Shown here in pieces: positions 1-6,765 of a DNA stretch of 15,522 bases. The position numbers and the translations under genes are program-made. Numbering within the stretch: position 1 is the first letter of the stretch; each line of letters opens with the position of its first letter. The notes beneath the pieces were generated by a model. The model saw nothing but the letters and a program-made list of their open reading frames with translations, was not told where the DNA came from and made no database searches. The DNA comes from Chryseobacterium sp. (GTDB lineage: Bacteria; Bacteroidota; Bacteroidia; Flavobacteriales; Weeksellaceae). Where the stretch lies: NCBI GenBank assembly GCA_017989575.1, contig JAGNPP010000027.1, forward strand, positions 1 to 15,522. The letters are read 5' to 3'.

Positions 1-58
1 GGAATAGACTTTTATTTTCATAGGTTGCCATTGGCTGTTGAAACCCAACTAACTGTTT

Positions 59-1012
59 CTATTTATTTAACTTTTCTAATTCCGGCAACTCACTTTTATA
101 CTTTTCAACATCCCAAACTAAATTCCAGTTTTTAACATAGTCAGAGATGGGGCCAAGGCCAACTTCTGTTCTTCTTTGATCTACATTGTCAGGATCGATC
201 AATGGTAAAACATAGTGCGTATTATCTTTCGGATTGATTCCTATCTGACTGCCGTAGATTTGTTTTCTGCCTTCTCGGATTTCTATTCTGTCGATCAACA
301 AAGCCAAAGATCCTGGATTTGCATTTCCCTTTGCTACAGCTTCTTTCATCATTGGCAAATATTTTTTTTGCGTTTCCAAATCCGAATGTTGAATGACAAG
401 AAATATGGCACTGTTGGCTTGTGCGCCTACTTTGTCTTTGCCAACCCAACCTTTTTCATCTAATATTTTTTTTACTTTTAATAAGTTGATGGAGTCGCTC
501 TGAAGAGTTATTTTCCAAAGATCTTGCATTTCTTTAGAATCATCTTTGTGTTTTTTTAGAGTTTCGTGGATTTGCTTTCTGTATTTTTGGTCTTCCTCAA
601 GAATGGTCAATAGTTCAGTCTGCAATGGTTTGTCATAATTCGCTTCTACCAACGCCAATTTTTTTTCTAACTTTTCAATCGTTTTGCCCCATTCTTTTTT
701 TGAATGCAGATTGTTCAGATCAGTATCAGACTTTAAATGCGTTAGATTGGTCCAACCGTTTTCTATGGATAGGTTCAACCATTTGAATGCATTTTTTGTA
801 TCTCCTGTTAAAGCAGATGCACAAGCGCCATTATACAAGTGACTTGCATTTTTGCTTTCGATTTTAAATGCTTTATCATAGAGGTCAGTAGATATTTTAT
901 AATCTTTTGCTTCATATGATTTGTTTGCTTCACCTATTAATGTTGAATAGTCTTGAGCATAAACGCTTGTGAATAAAAATAATAATAACAAAGTATAAAT
1001 ATGGTTTCTCAT
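59..1012 (-). CDS. Exported TPR and DUF6624 domain protein
   Basis: This is a 317-residue protein with an N-terminal signal peptide: a hydrophobic stretch at about residues 6-16 and a likely cleavage after Ala19 (VYA|Q). It should therefore be periplasmic or surface-bound. Residues of about 22-88 form two TPR-like helical hairpins (NKSYEAKDY and the following NGACASALTGD). Residues of about 130-300 match what I recognise as DUF6624, with the pieces FLVIQHSD (204-211), LIDRIEIREGRKQIYGSQ (239-256) and PLIDPDNVDQRR followed by VGLGPI. The function of that domain is not established. The gene begins 20 bp after the stop of the GLPGLI gene on the same strand, so the two are probably co-transcribed. 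The domain call rests on remembered family features. The gene itself is secure from its length and signal peptide. Confidence 0.85.
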   Translation of the reverse strand: MRNHIYTLLLLFLFTSVYAQDYSTLIGEANKSYEAKDYKISTDLYDKAFKIESKNASHLYNGACASALTGDTKNAFKWLNLSIENGWTNLTHLKSDTDLNNLHSKKEWGKTIEKLEKKLALVEANYDKPLQTELLTILEEDQKYRKQIHETLKKHKDDSKEMQDLWKITLQSDSINLLKVKKILDEKGWVGKDKVGAQANSAIFLVIQHSDLETQKKYLPMMKEAVAKGNANPGSLALLIDRIEIREGRKQIYGSQIGINPKDNTHYVLPLIDPDNVDQRRTEVGLGPISDYVKNWNLVWDVEKYKSELPELEKLNK

Positions 1013-1032
1013 TTTTTCTTTATCAAAAGTTT

Positions 1033-1821
1033 TTATTTATAGTTTATTTTGTGATCCAGTTCAATCGGGTTATTCTCTTGTAAAATATGATGTTTCATTT
1101 CTTTAACCTTAACAGAAATATCCATTGTCTTACCCTTCGGGTCGGTAAATGTAACTGTTTTCCAACCTTTTGACAATATATCATAAGGGTCATTAAAATA
1201 GGATCTTGCCAATGTTTCATATTTTTTCCAATCGATCTTTACTGTTTTTGTCCGTGCGCCAAAAATATTATTCCCTTTTTGGACTTCTATCAAATTAAAT
1301 GAATAGTCATTGTTTGAATCCTGAAGAGAAACAATCAACCCAGGCAAGCCGTTGAAGATATAGGGACCGTCAGAAAAAGGTAATTCTGTAGTAAACCAAG
1401 CGGTCCAGGTTCTCCCGCCATAAGTAGTCTCCGCTTTTTGAGATTGATAGTTTCCAATGACTTTTTGGTCAGAACTTATTTTCCAATTCAATAGCTCCTC
1501 AACTGGAAGAAGATAATCTGTTCCCAAATAGGTGATCACTTTTTCAATTCTTTTTTGAGCAAGATTCTTTTTGACATAGAATTGGTTTTCAACACCCATT
1601 TTAAACCTTCCATTTCCATTGTTCAACCTTACAGAATCTGATTTTCTATCCAGTGAATCTCTAAAAATCGACATATTATTTTTAAGATCCAAAATCATCT
1701 TCTCAGAATTCACCTCATCTGGCTTTTCTGAATTCAGTTTGTATTTTGTTTCGTAGATAAAACTAAATTTTTGCGAGAAGCAAAAGGTGGAAATCCCAAG
1801 AAAAAATATAATCAACTTCAT
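1033..1821 (-). CDS. GLPGLI family exported protein
   Basis: The hallmark GLPGLI sequence lies at residues 158-163 (in FNGLPGLIVSLQD), followed by the usual strand NDYSFNLIEVQ. The family is typical of Bacteroidota and its role is unknown. I chose the start at 1821, giving 262 residues, because it places a classical signal peptide (MKLIIFFLGISTFCFSQ) at the N terminus. The open frame continues upstream to 1947, but those 42 codons (rich in polar residues, with no signal peptide) lie in an intergenic repeat-like segment and would bury the signal sequence. The next gene downstream, the DUF6624 protein, follows after 20 bp, so a two-gene transcript is likely. No catalytic motif is visible. The mature protein looks beta-rich with alternating hydrophobic residues. 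Confidence 0.85.
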   Translation of the reverse strand: MKLIIFFLGISTFCFSQKFSFIYETKYKLNSEKPDEVNSEKMILDLKNNMSIFRDSLDRKSDSVRLNNGNGRFKMGVENQFYVKKNLAQKRIEKVITYLGTDYLLPVEELLNWKISSDQKVIGNYQSQKAETTYGGRTWTAWFTTELPFSDGPYIFNGLPGLIVSLQDSNNDYSFNLIEVQKGNNIFGARTKTVKIDWKKYETLARSYFNDPYDILSKGWKTVTFTDPKGKTMDISVKVKEMKHHILQENNPIELDHKINYK

Positions 1822-1960
1822 TTGTGACGGGTGTTTGTTTATAATGTTTGCTAGTGTTTCTGGCTTTTTGATGGCAATCGAAGCACATATTGTCTGCTGT
1901 TGAATTTTGTACTTCAGCCCGCCTGACACAAAACTCTTGTTGTGCAATTGTGCTATTATT
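1822..1960 (-). repeat. Intergenic repeat-like element upstream of the GLPGLI gene
   Basis: Read on the minus strand, this spacer starts with TTGCACAACAAGAGTTTTG and continues with TCAACAGCAGACAATATGTG and a segment containing GCCATCAAAAAGCCAG. From memory this resembles an intergenic repeat seen next to small accessory genes in many Bacteroidota genomes, but I could not check it. Its first part resembles the stretch at 2478-2500 upstream of the next gene. It is not coding, although an open frame happens to run through it. Confidence 0.4.
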
Positions 1961-1987
1961 TCAACCTATTTTTCAAATCTTTGCTTT

Positions 1988-2476
1988 TCATTTTGTATAT
2001 AAGAAATCGCTAAAGTATTGAAAACTTTTTTTGTTAATAAATAATTTTCCTTCATAGTCAAACGAAATATCTGTTTTAGCTTGTCCTTTTTCATCAACAG
2101 AAGAAAGTTCTTTTTTTGTTATAATTAGTTGGAAATAGGTTTGATTTTGTTTTGAGTAAGAAAGAAGTTGTTTAGTTCTGTTGCCTATACTGTCTTCTAC
2201 AAAAAACTTTTCTGTTAATTGAAGCGTATCTTTGATTTCCGAAGATTTATTTTTCCAACCTTGAAAAATTTCACCTTCAAAGAATATTATACTGTCAGAT
2301 TGTTGAGTAAAATGAAAAACATCATACCTACTCAAAAGGCGTATGTTTTTGTCTTTAAACGCTTTGCTTGTAAAATCCCAATGGTCTTTTGTTTCCCTAT
2401 TTTTTTTAGCTTTATTCTCACAGGATTGCAATGTGAACAAAGTACTAACTAAGATTGATATGATTAATTTTTTCAT
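1988..2476 (-). CDS. Small predicted lipoprotein of unknown function
   Basis: This 162-residue protein begins with a lipoprotein signal peptide: MKKL, then a hydrophobic core, then the lipobox LQSC with Cys19 as the expected lipidated residue. The mature part is hydrophilic, Lys-rich after the cysteine (ENKAKKNRE), then beta-like, with alternating segments such as DSIIFFEGEIFQGW and TYFQLIITKKEL. I recognise no domain. It lies on the same strand as the GLPGLI gene, 166 bp upstream of it, and may be transcribed separately because a repeat-like spacer lies between them. It should sit in the inner or outer membrane facing the periplasm or surface. I see no clear acidic surface-export signal after the cysteine. 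Confidence 0.75.
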   Translation of the reverse strand: MKKLIISILVSTLFTLQSCENKAKKNRETKDHWDFTSKAFKDKNIRLLSRYDVFHFTQQSDSIIFFEGEIFQGWKNKSSEIKDTLQLTEKFFVEDSIGNRTKQLLSYSKQNQTYFQLIITKKELSSVDEKGQAKTDISFDYEGKLFINKKSFQYFSDFLYTK

Positions 2477-2477
2477 C

Positions 2478-2515
2478 CGCTATTTCCAAACCCTTGTTGG
2501 CAGAAGTACTACTTG
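2478..2515 (-). repeat. Short partial copy of the 1822-1960 repeat-like element
   Basis: The minus strand reads TGCCAACAAGGGTTTGG here, and the 1930-1960 copy reads TGCACAACAAGAGTTTTG. The shared core is CAACAAG(G/A)GTTT. The copy sits directly upstream of the lipoprotein start and only the first part of the element is recognisable. A chance match cannot be excluded. Confidence 0.3.
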
Positions 2516-2616
2516 TTGTTAATTTTGTTTTATAATTTCAAGTTTTATTTCCAGAAAGTATTTACTGCAATTTTTTTTTATTTGTTTATAAGTTAACTTT
2601 TTGTTTAATAAGAAAT

Positions 2617-2693
2617 GGCTTCGAGAATCTCAGCTTTACAAAACTGAAATAACTGTTTGTACTACAGTTGTCACACTGAGGCTCTCGAAGTGC
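2617..2693. repeat. Inverted pair of TGAGnnnCTCGAAG-type repeats
   Basis: The left arm CTTCGAGAATCTCA (2619-2632) pairs with the right arm TGAGGCTCTCGAAG (2677-2690) at 12 of 14 positions, around a 44-nt loop. The right arm has the form TCAC-CTGAG-(N)-TCGAAG, also seen at 6657-6679 and 7783-7804. The element lies beyond the 3' end of acs and could fold in its transcript. There is no T-tract that would make it a standard terminator. Confidence 0.65.
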
Positions 2694-2698
2694 ACTCA

Positions 2699-2712
2699 TC
2701 TCTCTCTCTCTC
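2699..2712. repeat. (TC)7 microsatellite
   Basis: Seven perfect TC units lie 15 bp past the acs stop codon, followed by more CT-rich sequence (CAACTCTCTCAC). Position 3' of a gene makes phase variation of a product unlikely. Confidence 0.8.
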
Positions 2713-2727
2713 CAACTCTCTCACCTA

Positions 2728-4635
2728 TCACACCCTCTCATCCTTAATCTCATCCACAATCTCCGGATTCAACAAAGTAGAAGTATCCCCAAAACTGTTG
2801 AAGTCGCCCTCAGCAATCTTTCTCAGGATTCTTCTCATAATCTTCCCAGATCGCGTCTTCGGCAATCCAGACACAAATTGGATCTTGTCCAACTTCGCAA
2901 TCGGCCCGATCTGCTCAGAGATCAACTGATTGATTTCCTTCGCAAGATTCTCTCGGTTTCTTTCCGCGCCAGCATCTTTCAAGATCACAAAACCGTAGAG
3001 TGCATTGCCTTTCACATCGTGCGGATAGCCCACGATTGCAGACTCCGCCACCGCAGGATGCTCATTGATGCTGTCCTCAATAGGCGCCGTCCCCAGATTG
3101 TGCCCTGAAACGATGATCACATCATCCACACGACCCGTGATTCTGTAATAGCCAACCTCGTCTCTCAAAGCCCCATCACCCGTGAAATATTTCCCAGGGA
3201 AAGCCGAGAAGTAAGTCTCCTTGTACCGCTGATGGTCGCCCCAAATTGTTCTCGCGATCCCAGGCCAAGGAAAACGGATGCAGAGATTCCCATCCACTTG
3301 GTTTCCGGTTATCTCATTGCGCTTCTCATCCATCAAAACCGGCTGAATGCCCGGCAACGGTAGAGTAGCGTATGTTGGTTTGGTAGGCGTCACAAAAGGG
3401 ATTGGCGAGATCATAATACCGCCTGTTTCCGTCTGCCACCAAGTATCCACAATCGGGCATTTCTTCTTCCCAACGTGGTCATTATACCAATGCCAAGCCT
3501 CATCGTTGATAGGTTCACCTACAGATCCAATGACTTTCAGCGAGCTGAGATCGTGCTTCTCCACCCATTCCACGCTTTCCTTCGCCAAAGAACGAATCGC
3601 CGTAGGAGCGGTGTAGAACTGGGTCACTTTATGTTTCTCAATAACTTCCCAGAATCGCCCAGCATCAGGGAAAGTCGGCACCCCTTCGAAGATAACGGTG
3701 GTCGCACCATTCAGAAGTGGCCCGTACAAAATGTAAGAATGACCCGTAATCCAGCCGATATCCGCCGTACACCAATAGATGTCATTTTCTTTATAATTAA
3801 ACACATTCTTGAACGTGTAGGCCGTATAGACCATATAACCGGCGCAAGTGTGCAACATTCCTTTCGGTTTCCCAGTCGACCCAGACGTGTACAGGATGAA
3901 CAATGGGTCTTCCGCATCCATAATCACCGTCACAAAATCCGCCGAAGCTTTGTCATAGTATTCATCCATCCAATGGTCACGGCCTTCTTTCATCTTCACA
4001 TCGTTGTGCGTTCTTTTCACAACCAAGACGTTTTCTACCGTTGGTGTTTTCTCCAAGGCTTCATCCACAAGGCTTTTCAAATCCAGAACCTTGTTTCCTC
4101 TGTAACTTCCGTCAGACGTAATGACCATCTTTGCCCCACAGTCATTTACCCTCGAAGCCACCGCCGAAGCAGAGAATCCGGCAAATATCACGGAATGAAC
4201 AGCACCCAACTTTGCACAAGCCAACATCGTAATTGCCAATTCCGGAATCATTGGTAAATAAATACAAACTCGGTCGCCTTTCTCGATGCCCATTTCACGA
4301 AGAATATTCGCTACTTTGTTGACTCTGGTGTACAGTTCGCTGTATGAAATATGTTGTGCTTCTTCCTTCGGGTCGTTCGGTTCCCAGATGATGGCGGTCT
4401 TGTCACCACGCACAGAAAGATGTCTGTCCAAGGCGTTCTTGGTGATATTAAGCTTGGCATTTTTGAACCATTTGATGTTGGCTTCCTGCATATCATAATC
4501 TACGACTTTGGACCAGCGCTGATACCAGACGAAATTCTCATCCGCGATCTTGTCCCAAAACTTCTTCGGATTCTTAATTGACTTTTTATACTCTTTGAAA
4601 TAATCCTGTAAATTCTGAATGTGATAATTTCTCAT
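2728..4635 (-). CDS. acs: Acetyl-CoA synthetase (AMP-forming)
   Basis: The enzyme activates acetate with ATP and CoA to acetyl-CoA through acetyl-AMP, in the cytoplasm. The start at 4635 gives 635 residues, the usual length for Acs, with the N-terminal cap (NYHIQNLQDYFKEY) typical of the family. The frame runs 29 codons further upstream, but that extension has no family resemblance. Visible motifs are the AMP-binding loop YTSGSTGKPKG (249-259), TWWQTETGG (398-406, including the Trp that restricts the acyl pocket to acetate), TGDG (485-488), and the C-terminal LPKTRSGKIMRR, whose Lys598 is the catalytic lysine and the conserved acetylation site. The gene is clearly richer in G+C than the arg genes, probably from codon bias of a well-expressed gene. 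It is divergent from the arg cluster. I could not find a convincing promoter for it; the best TAnnTTTG-like candidate (4721-4728, minus strand) is imperfect. Confidence 0.96.
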   Translation of the reverse strand: MRNYHIQNLQDYFKEYKKSIKNPKKFWDKIADENFVWYQRWSKVVDYDMQEANIKWFKNAKLNITKNALDRHLSVRGDKTAIIWEPNDPKEEAQHISYSELYTRVNKVANILREMGIEKGDRVCIYLPMIPELAITMLACAKLGAVHSVIFAGFSASAVASRVNDCGAKMVITSDGSYRGNKVLDLKSLVDEALEKTPTVENVLVVKRTHNDVKMKEGRDHWMDEYYDKASADFVTVIMDAEDPLFILYTSGSTGKPKGMLHTCAGYMVYTAYTFKNVFNYKENDIYWCTADIGWITGHSYILYGPLLNGATTVIFEGVPTFPDAGRFWEVIEKHKVTQFYTAPTAIRSLAKESVEWVEKHDLSSLKVIGSVGEPINDEAWHWYNDHVGKKKCPIVDTWWQTETGGIMISPIPFVTPTKPTYATLPLPGIQPVLMDEKRNEITGNQVDGNLCIRFPWPGIARTIWGDHQRYKETYFSAFPGKYFTGDGALRDEVGYYRITGRVDDVIIVSGHNLGTAPIEDSINEHPAVAESAIVGYPHDVKGNALYGFVILKDAGAERNRENLAKEINQLISEQIGPIAKLDKIQFVSGLPKTRSGKIMRRILRKIAEGDFNSFGDTSTLLNPEIVDEIKDERV

Positions 4636-4747
4636 ACTGATTGATTTATGATGGTGGGTTTGATTAATGAATAGTTGCGAATCCTTTGCAGACCGCGGTA
4701 ATAGCTTAGCTAAATTACACAAAATCTACAACAAATAGAATACCTGC

Positions 4748-4763
4748 CTGAATTATTATTCAG
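4748..4763. promoter_or_regulatory. Dyad CTGAAT-TATT-ATTCAG, possible operator
   Basis: This perfect 6-bp inverted repeat around a 4-bp AT spacer lies in the acs/arg divergent region, about 60 bp upstream of the -33 element of the arg promoter. Its form loosely resembles binding sites of Lrp-type regulators. It could serve either gene. There is no direct evidence of binding. Confidence 0.35.
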
Positions 4764-4768
4764 CTGGA

Positions 4769-4815
4769 TAACAGATAATATTGTTGTTAAATAATAATTA
4801 ACAGATAAAATTATC
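4769..4815 (+). promoter_or_regulatory. Tandem operator-like direct repeats before the arg promoter
   Basis: TAACAGATAATATT (4769-4782) recurs as TAACAGATAAAATT (4799-4812), identical at 13 of 14 bases and offset by exactly 30 bp, close to three helical turns. Two dyads overlap the second copy: TGTTAA-N7-TTAACA (4785-4803) and GATAAAATTATC (4804-4815). The array ends 8 bp before the -33 element, a natural place for an activator or repressor. The binding protein is unknown; ArgR-like or Lrp-like proteins are candidates. Confidence 0.45.
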
Positions 4816-4822
4816 TTTTTAA

Positions 4823-4855
4823 TTTGGTTAATAAAGATAAATATTTTTAAATTTG
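4823..4855 (+). promoter_or_regulatory. Bacteroidota-type promoter of the arg operon
   Basis: TTTG at 4823-4826 and TAAATTTG at 4848-4855 match the -33 (TTTG) and -7 (TAnnTTTG) elements of Bacteroidota sigma-factor promoters, with a 21-bp spacer in the accepted range. Transcription should start near 4859-4862, giving a leader of about 15 nt before the GNAT start at 4877. Confidence 0.7.
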
Positions 4856-4876
4856 CGACTTAATTAGATAATATCA

Positions 4877-5455
4877 ATGAAATTAGAAGTTTCCTCAGAG
4901 AAACATTTGGTCTATGTAGAAGAAATCCGAAACGAAATGGAGGATTCTGCAAAGAAAAGAGGAACAGGCATCGCCAAACGTTCCTCCGAATATCTGGGCA
5001 AGAAAATCTCGGAAGGCAATTCCATCATCGCAATTGACGAAAATGGAACCTGGGCCGGCTTCTGCTACATAGAAACCTGGACAAACGGAGAATATGTCGC
5101 CAATTCGGGACTAATAGTTTCGCCCCAATTCAGAAACGCCGGATTAGCAACTTTAATAAAAGAAAGAATCTTCGAACTTTCCCGATTGAAATATCCAAAT
5201 GCGAAGATTTTCGGCCTCACAACCGGAATGGCAGTGATGAAAATCAACAGTAGTTTAGGTTACAAACCAGTGATTTATTCGGAACTGACTCAAGATGAGC
5301 AATTCTGGAACGGTTGCAAAAACTGCGTGAATTATGAAATTTTGATGATGAAAGAACGCAAAAACTGCCTGTGCACGGCAATGCTTTTCGTCCCGGAAAA
5401 AGTAAATATAAATAAAGAAAAAGATTTTGAATCTATAAATAACGACAATGAGTAA
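4877..5455 (+). CDS. GNAT acyltransferase, probable N-acylglutamate synthase (ArgA-like)
   Basis: This 192-residue GNAT protein has the acyl-CoA binding motif VSPQFRNAGLAT (R86-x-x-G89-x-A91) followed by the usual helix. Later come CKNC (Cys147, Cys150) and CLC (Cys164, Cys166), a four-cysteine set unusual for GNAT enzymes. It is the first gene of the arginine operon, directly after the promoter, and overlaps argG by 8 bp, so translation is probably coupled. No classical ArgA or ArgJ is present, and the other steps are all accounted for. By elimination it should acylate glutamate at the start of the pathway. I recall that a GNAT protein of Bacteroides thetaiotaomicron was proposed, from mutant fitness data, to be the missing N-succinylglutamate synthase. 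Given Val90 in ArgF', succinyl-CoA is the likelier donor than acetyl-CoA. The role is inference. Confidence 0.75.
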   Translation: MKLEVSSEKHLVYVEEIRNEMEDSAKKRGTGIAKRSSEYLGKKISEGNSIIAIDENGTWAGFCYIETWTNGEYVANSGLIVSPQFRNAGLATLIKERIFELSRLKYPNAKIFGLTTGMAVMKINSSLGYKPVIYSELTQDEQFWNGCKNCVNYEILMMKERKNCLCTAMLFVPEKVNINKEKDFESINNDNE

Positions 5456-6641
5456 GAAAGTAGTTTTGGCATTTAGCGGAGGTTTGGACACTTCATATTG
5501 TGCAAAATATCTGAGTGAAACTTTGGGCTACGAAGTTCACGCTGTCACGATTAATACAGGCGGTTTTGATAAAGATGATGAGGTTTTGCTTAAGGAAAAA
5601 GCGGAGAAATTAGGCGTGACTTCTTACAGATTTATTGATGCGTCAGAGAAATATTATAATGACTGTGTCAAATATTTGATTTTCGGTAATGTGTTGAAAA
5701 ACAATACTTATCCATTGTCAGTAAGTGCGGAAAGAACGATTCAGGCGCAGACCATTGCGGAAACTGCTTTGGAAATCGGAGCCGACGCAATTGCACACGG
5801 AAGTACAGGCGCAGGAAATGACCAAGTTCGTTTTGATTTGATTTTCAACGTAATGTGTCCGAAAATCGAAATCATCACGCTAATCCGTGATTTGAGTTTA
5901 TCGCGTGAAGACGAAATCCAATTCCTGAAAGACCATAACAACGAAATGGATTTTGACAAAGCCAAATATTCCATCAACAAAGGACTTTGGGGAACTTCCG
6001 TCGGCGGAAAAGAGACTTTAACGTCCAGATATTCTCTTCCAGAAGAAGCTTTTCCTTCCCAAGTTGAAAAAACGGAATCATCTGAATTAGAAATCGAGTT
6101 CAAAAATGGCGAACTGATTTCTGTTAATGGCGAAACTTTTTCTCATCCGGTTTTAGCGATTCAGAAGATTGAAGAATTGGCGTCACCGTACGGAATTGGT
6201 CGTGATATCCACGTTGGAGACACTATTGTTGGTATTAAAGGTCGTGTCGGTTTCGAAGCTGCGGCTGCGGCGATTATCATCAAAGCGCATCATTTGCTGG
6301 AGAAACATACACTTTCCAAATATCAGCAAACCATAAAATCACAATTGTCAGATTGGTACGGAAACTGGCTCCACGAGGCGCTTTTCCTTGACCCTGTGAT
6401 GAGAAATATCGAATCATTTTTGCAGGATTCTCAGAAAACGGTAAACGGAAAAGTATTTATCACGCTTCATCCTTACCGTTTCGTTTTGAACGGAATCGAG
6501 TCTGAAAATGATTTAATGTCTTCAAAATTTGGAAGTTACGGCGAAGAAAATCTTGCTTGGAGTGGCGATGATGTCAAAGGTTTTACCAAAATCCTCAGCA
6601 ACTCGCTCAACATCTATCATCAGGTCAATAAGTTGAATTAG
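5448..6641 (+). CDS. argG: Argininosuccinate synthase
   Basis: The enzyme joins citrulline and aspartate with ATP to give argininosuccinate. The 397-residue protein has the PP-loop ATP-pyrophosphatase motif AFSGGLDTS (8-16) and the conserved HGSTGAGNDQVRF (117-129). The stretch between them, TYPLSVSAERTIQAQ (87-101), replaces the more usual YPLGTSLARPLIA-like sequence of proteobacterial enzymes. I recognise this as the form found in Bacteroidota, not a defect. The start ATG lies inside the last codons of the GNAT gene, where ATGAGTAA is shared by start and stop; this couples the two genes. A 124-bp spacer filled by two repeats separates it from argC. Confidence 0.95.
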   Translation: MSKKVVLAFSGGLDTSYCAKYLSETLGYEVHAVTINTGGFDKDDEVLLKEKAEKLGVTSYRFIDASEKYYNDCVKYLIFGNVLKNNTYPLSVSAERTIQAQTIAETALEIGADAIAHGSTGAGNDQVRFDLIFNVMCPKIEIITLIRDLSLSREDEIQFLKDHNNEMDFDKAKYSINKGLWGTSVGGKETLTSRYSLPEEAFPSQVEKTESSELEIEFKNGELISVNGETFSHPVLAIQKIEELASPYGIGRDIHVGDTIVGIKGRVGFEAAAAAIIIKAHHLLEKHTLSKYQQTIKSQLSDWYGNWLHEALFLDPVMRNIESFLQDSQKTVNGKVFITLHPYRFVLNGIESENDLMSSKFGSYGEENLAWSGDDVKGFTKILSNSLNIYHQVNKLN

Positions 6642-6653
6642 AATAATTTTTAA

Positions 6654-6685
6654 GATGTCATCCTGAGCGGAGTCGAAGGACTTTT
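6654..6685 (+). repeat. GTCATCCTGAGCGGAGTCGAAG repeat in the argG-argC spacer
   Basis: The core from GTCATCCTGAGC to GTCGAAGG recurs nearly identically at 7783-7804 (GTCACGCTGAGC...GTCGAAG) and, more degenerately, at 2670-2690. I recognise this as a common dispersed intergenic repeat of Flavobacteriia. The trailing CTTTTAAAAAG can form a small hairpin. Confidence 0.7.
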
Positions 6686-6720
6686 AAAAAGTCAGTACAT
6701 ATTATAAAATACAACACTTC

Positions 6721-6758
6721 AAAGTCCCTCGCCTTTGGAGAGGGATTTAGGGAGAGGA
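6721..6758 (+). repeat. CCCTCxCCTTTGGAGAGGG hairpin repeat before argC
   Basis: CCCTC (6726-6730) pairs with GAGGG (6740-6744), followed by ATTTAGGGAGAGG. I recognise this as another dispersed Flavobacteriia repeat. It ends 7 bp before the argC start, so its purine-rich GGGAGAGG sits where a ribosome binding site would be. Confidence 0.65.
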
Positions 6759-6765
6759 TTAAAAT

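Noticed and set aside
1822..1947. N-terminal extension of the GLPGLI protein by 42 residues
   Set aside because: It runs through the intergenic repeat-like element and would displace a clear signal peptide; the start at 1821 is better.
2657..2929. Plus-strand 90-codon frame starting between the acs end and the inverted repeat
   Set aside because: Most of it is antisense to acs and the rest is repeat and TC-microsatellite sequence.
3475..4257. 260-codon plus-strand open frame opposite acs
   Set aside because: It lies wholly inside the secure acs gene on the other strand, and its protein (His/Arg-rich, no domain) is what antisense of a C-rich coding sequence gives.
4636..4722. 29-residue extension of Acs
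   Set aside because: It gives no family resemblance, while 4635 gives the normal 635-residue length and start sequence.
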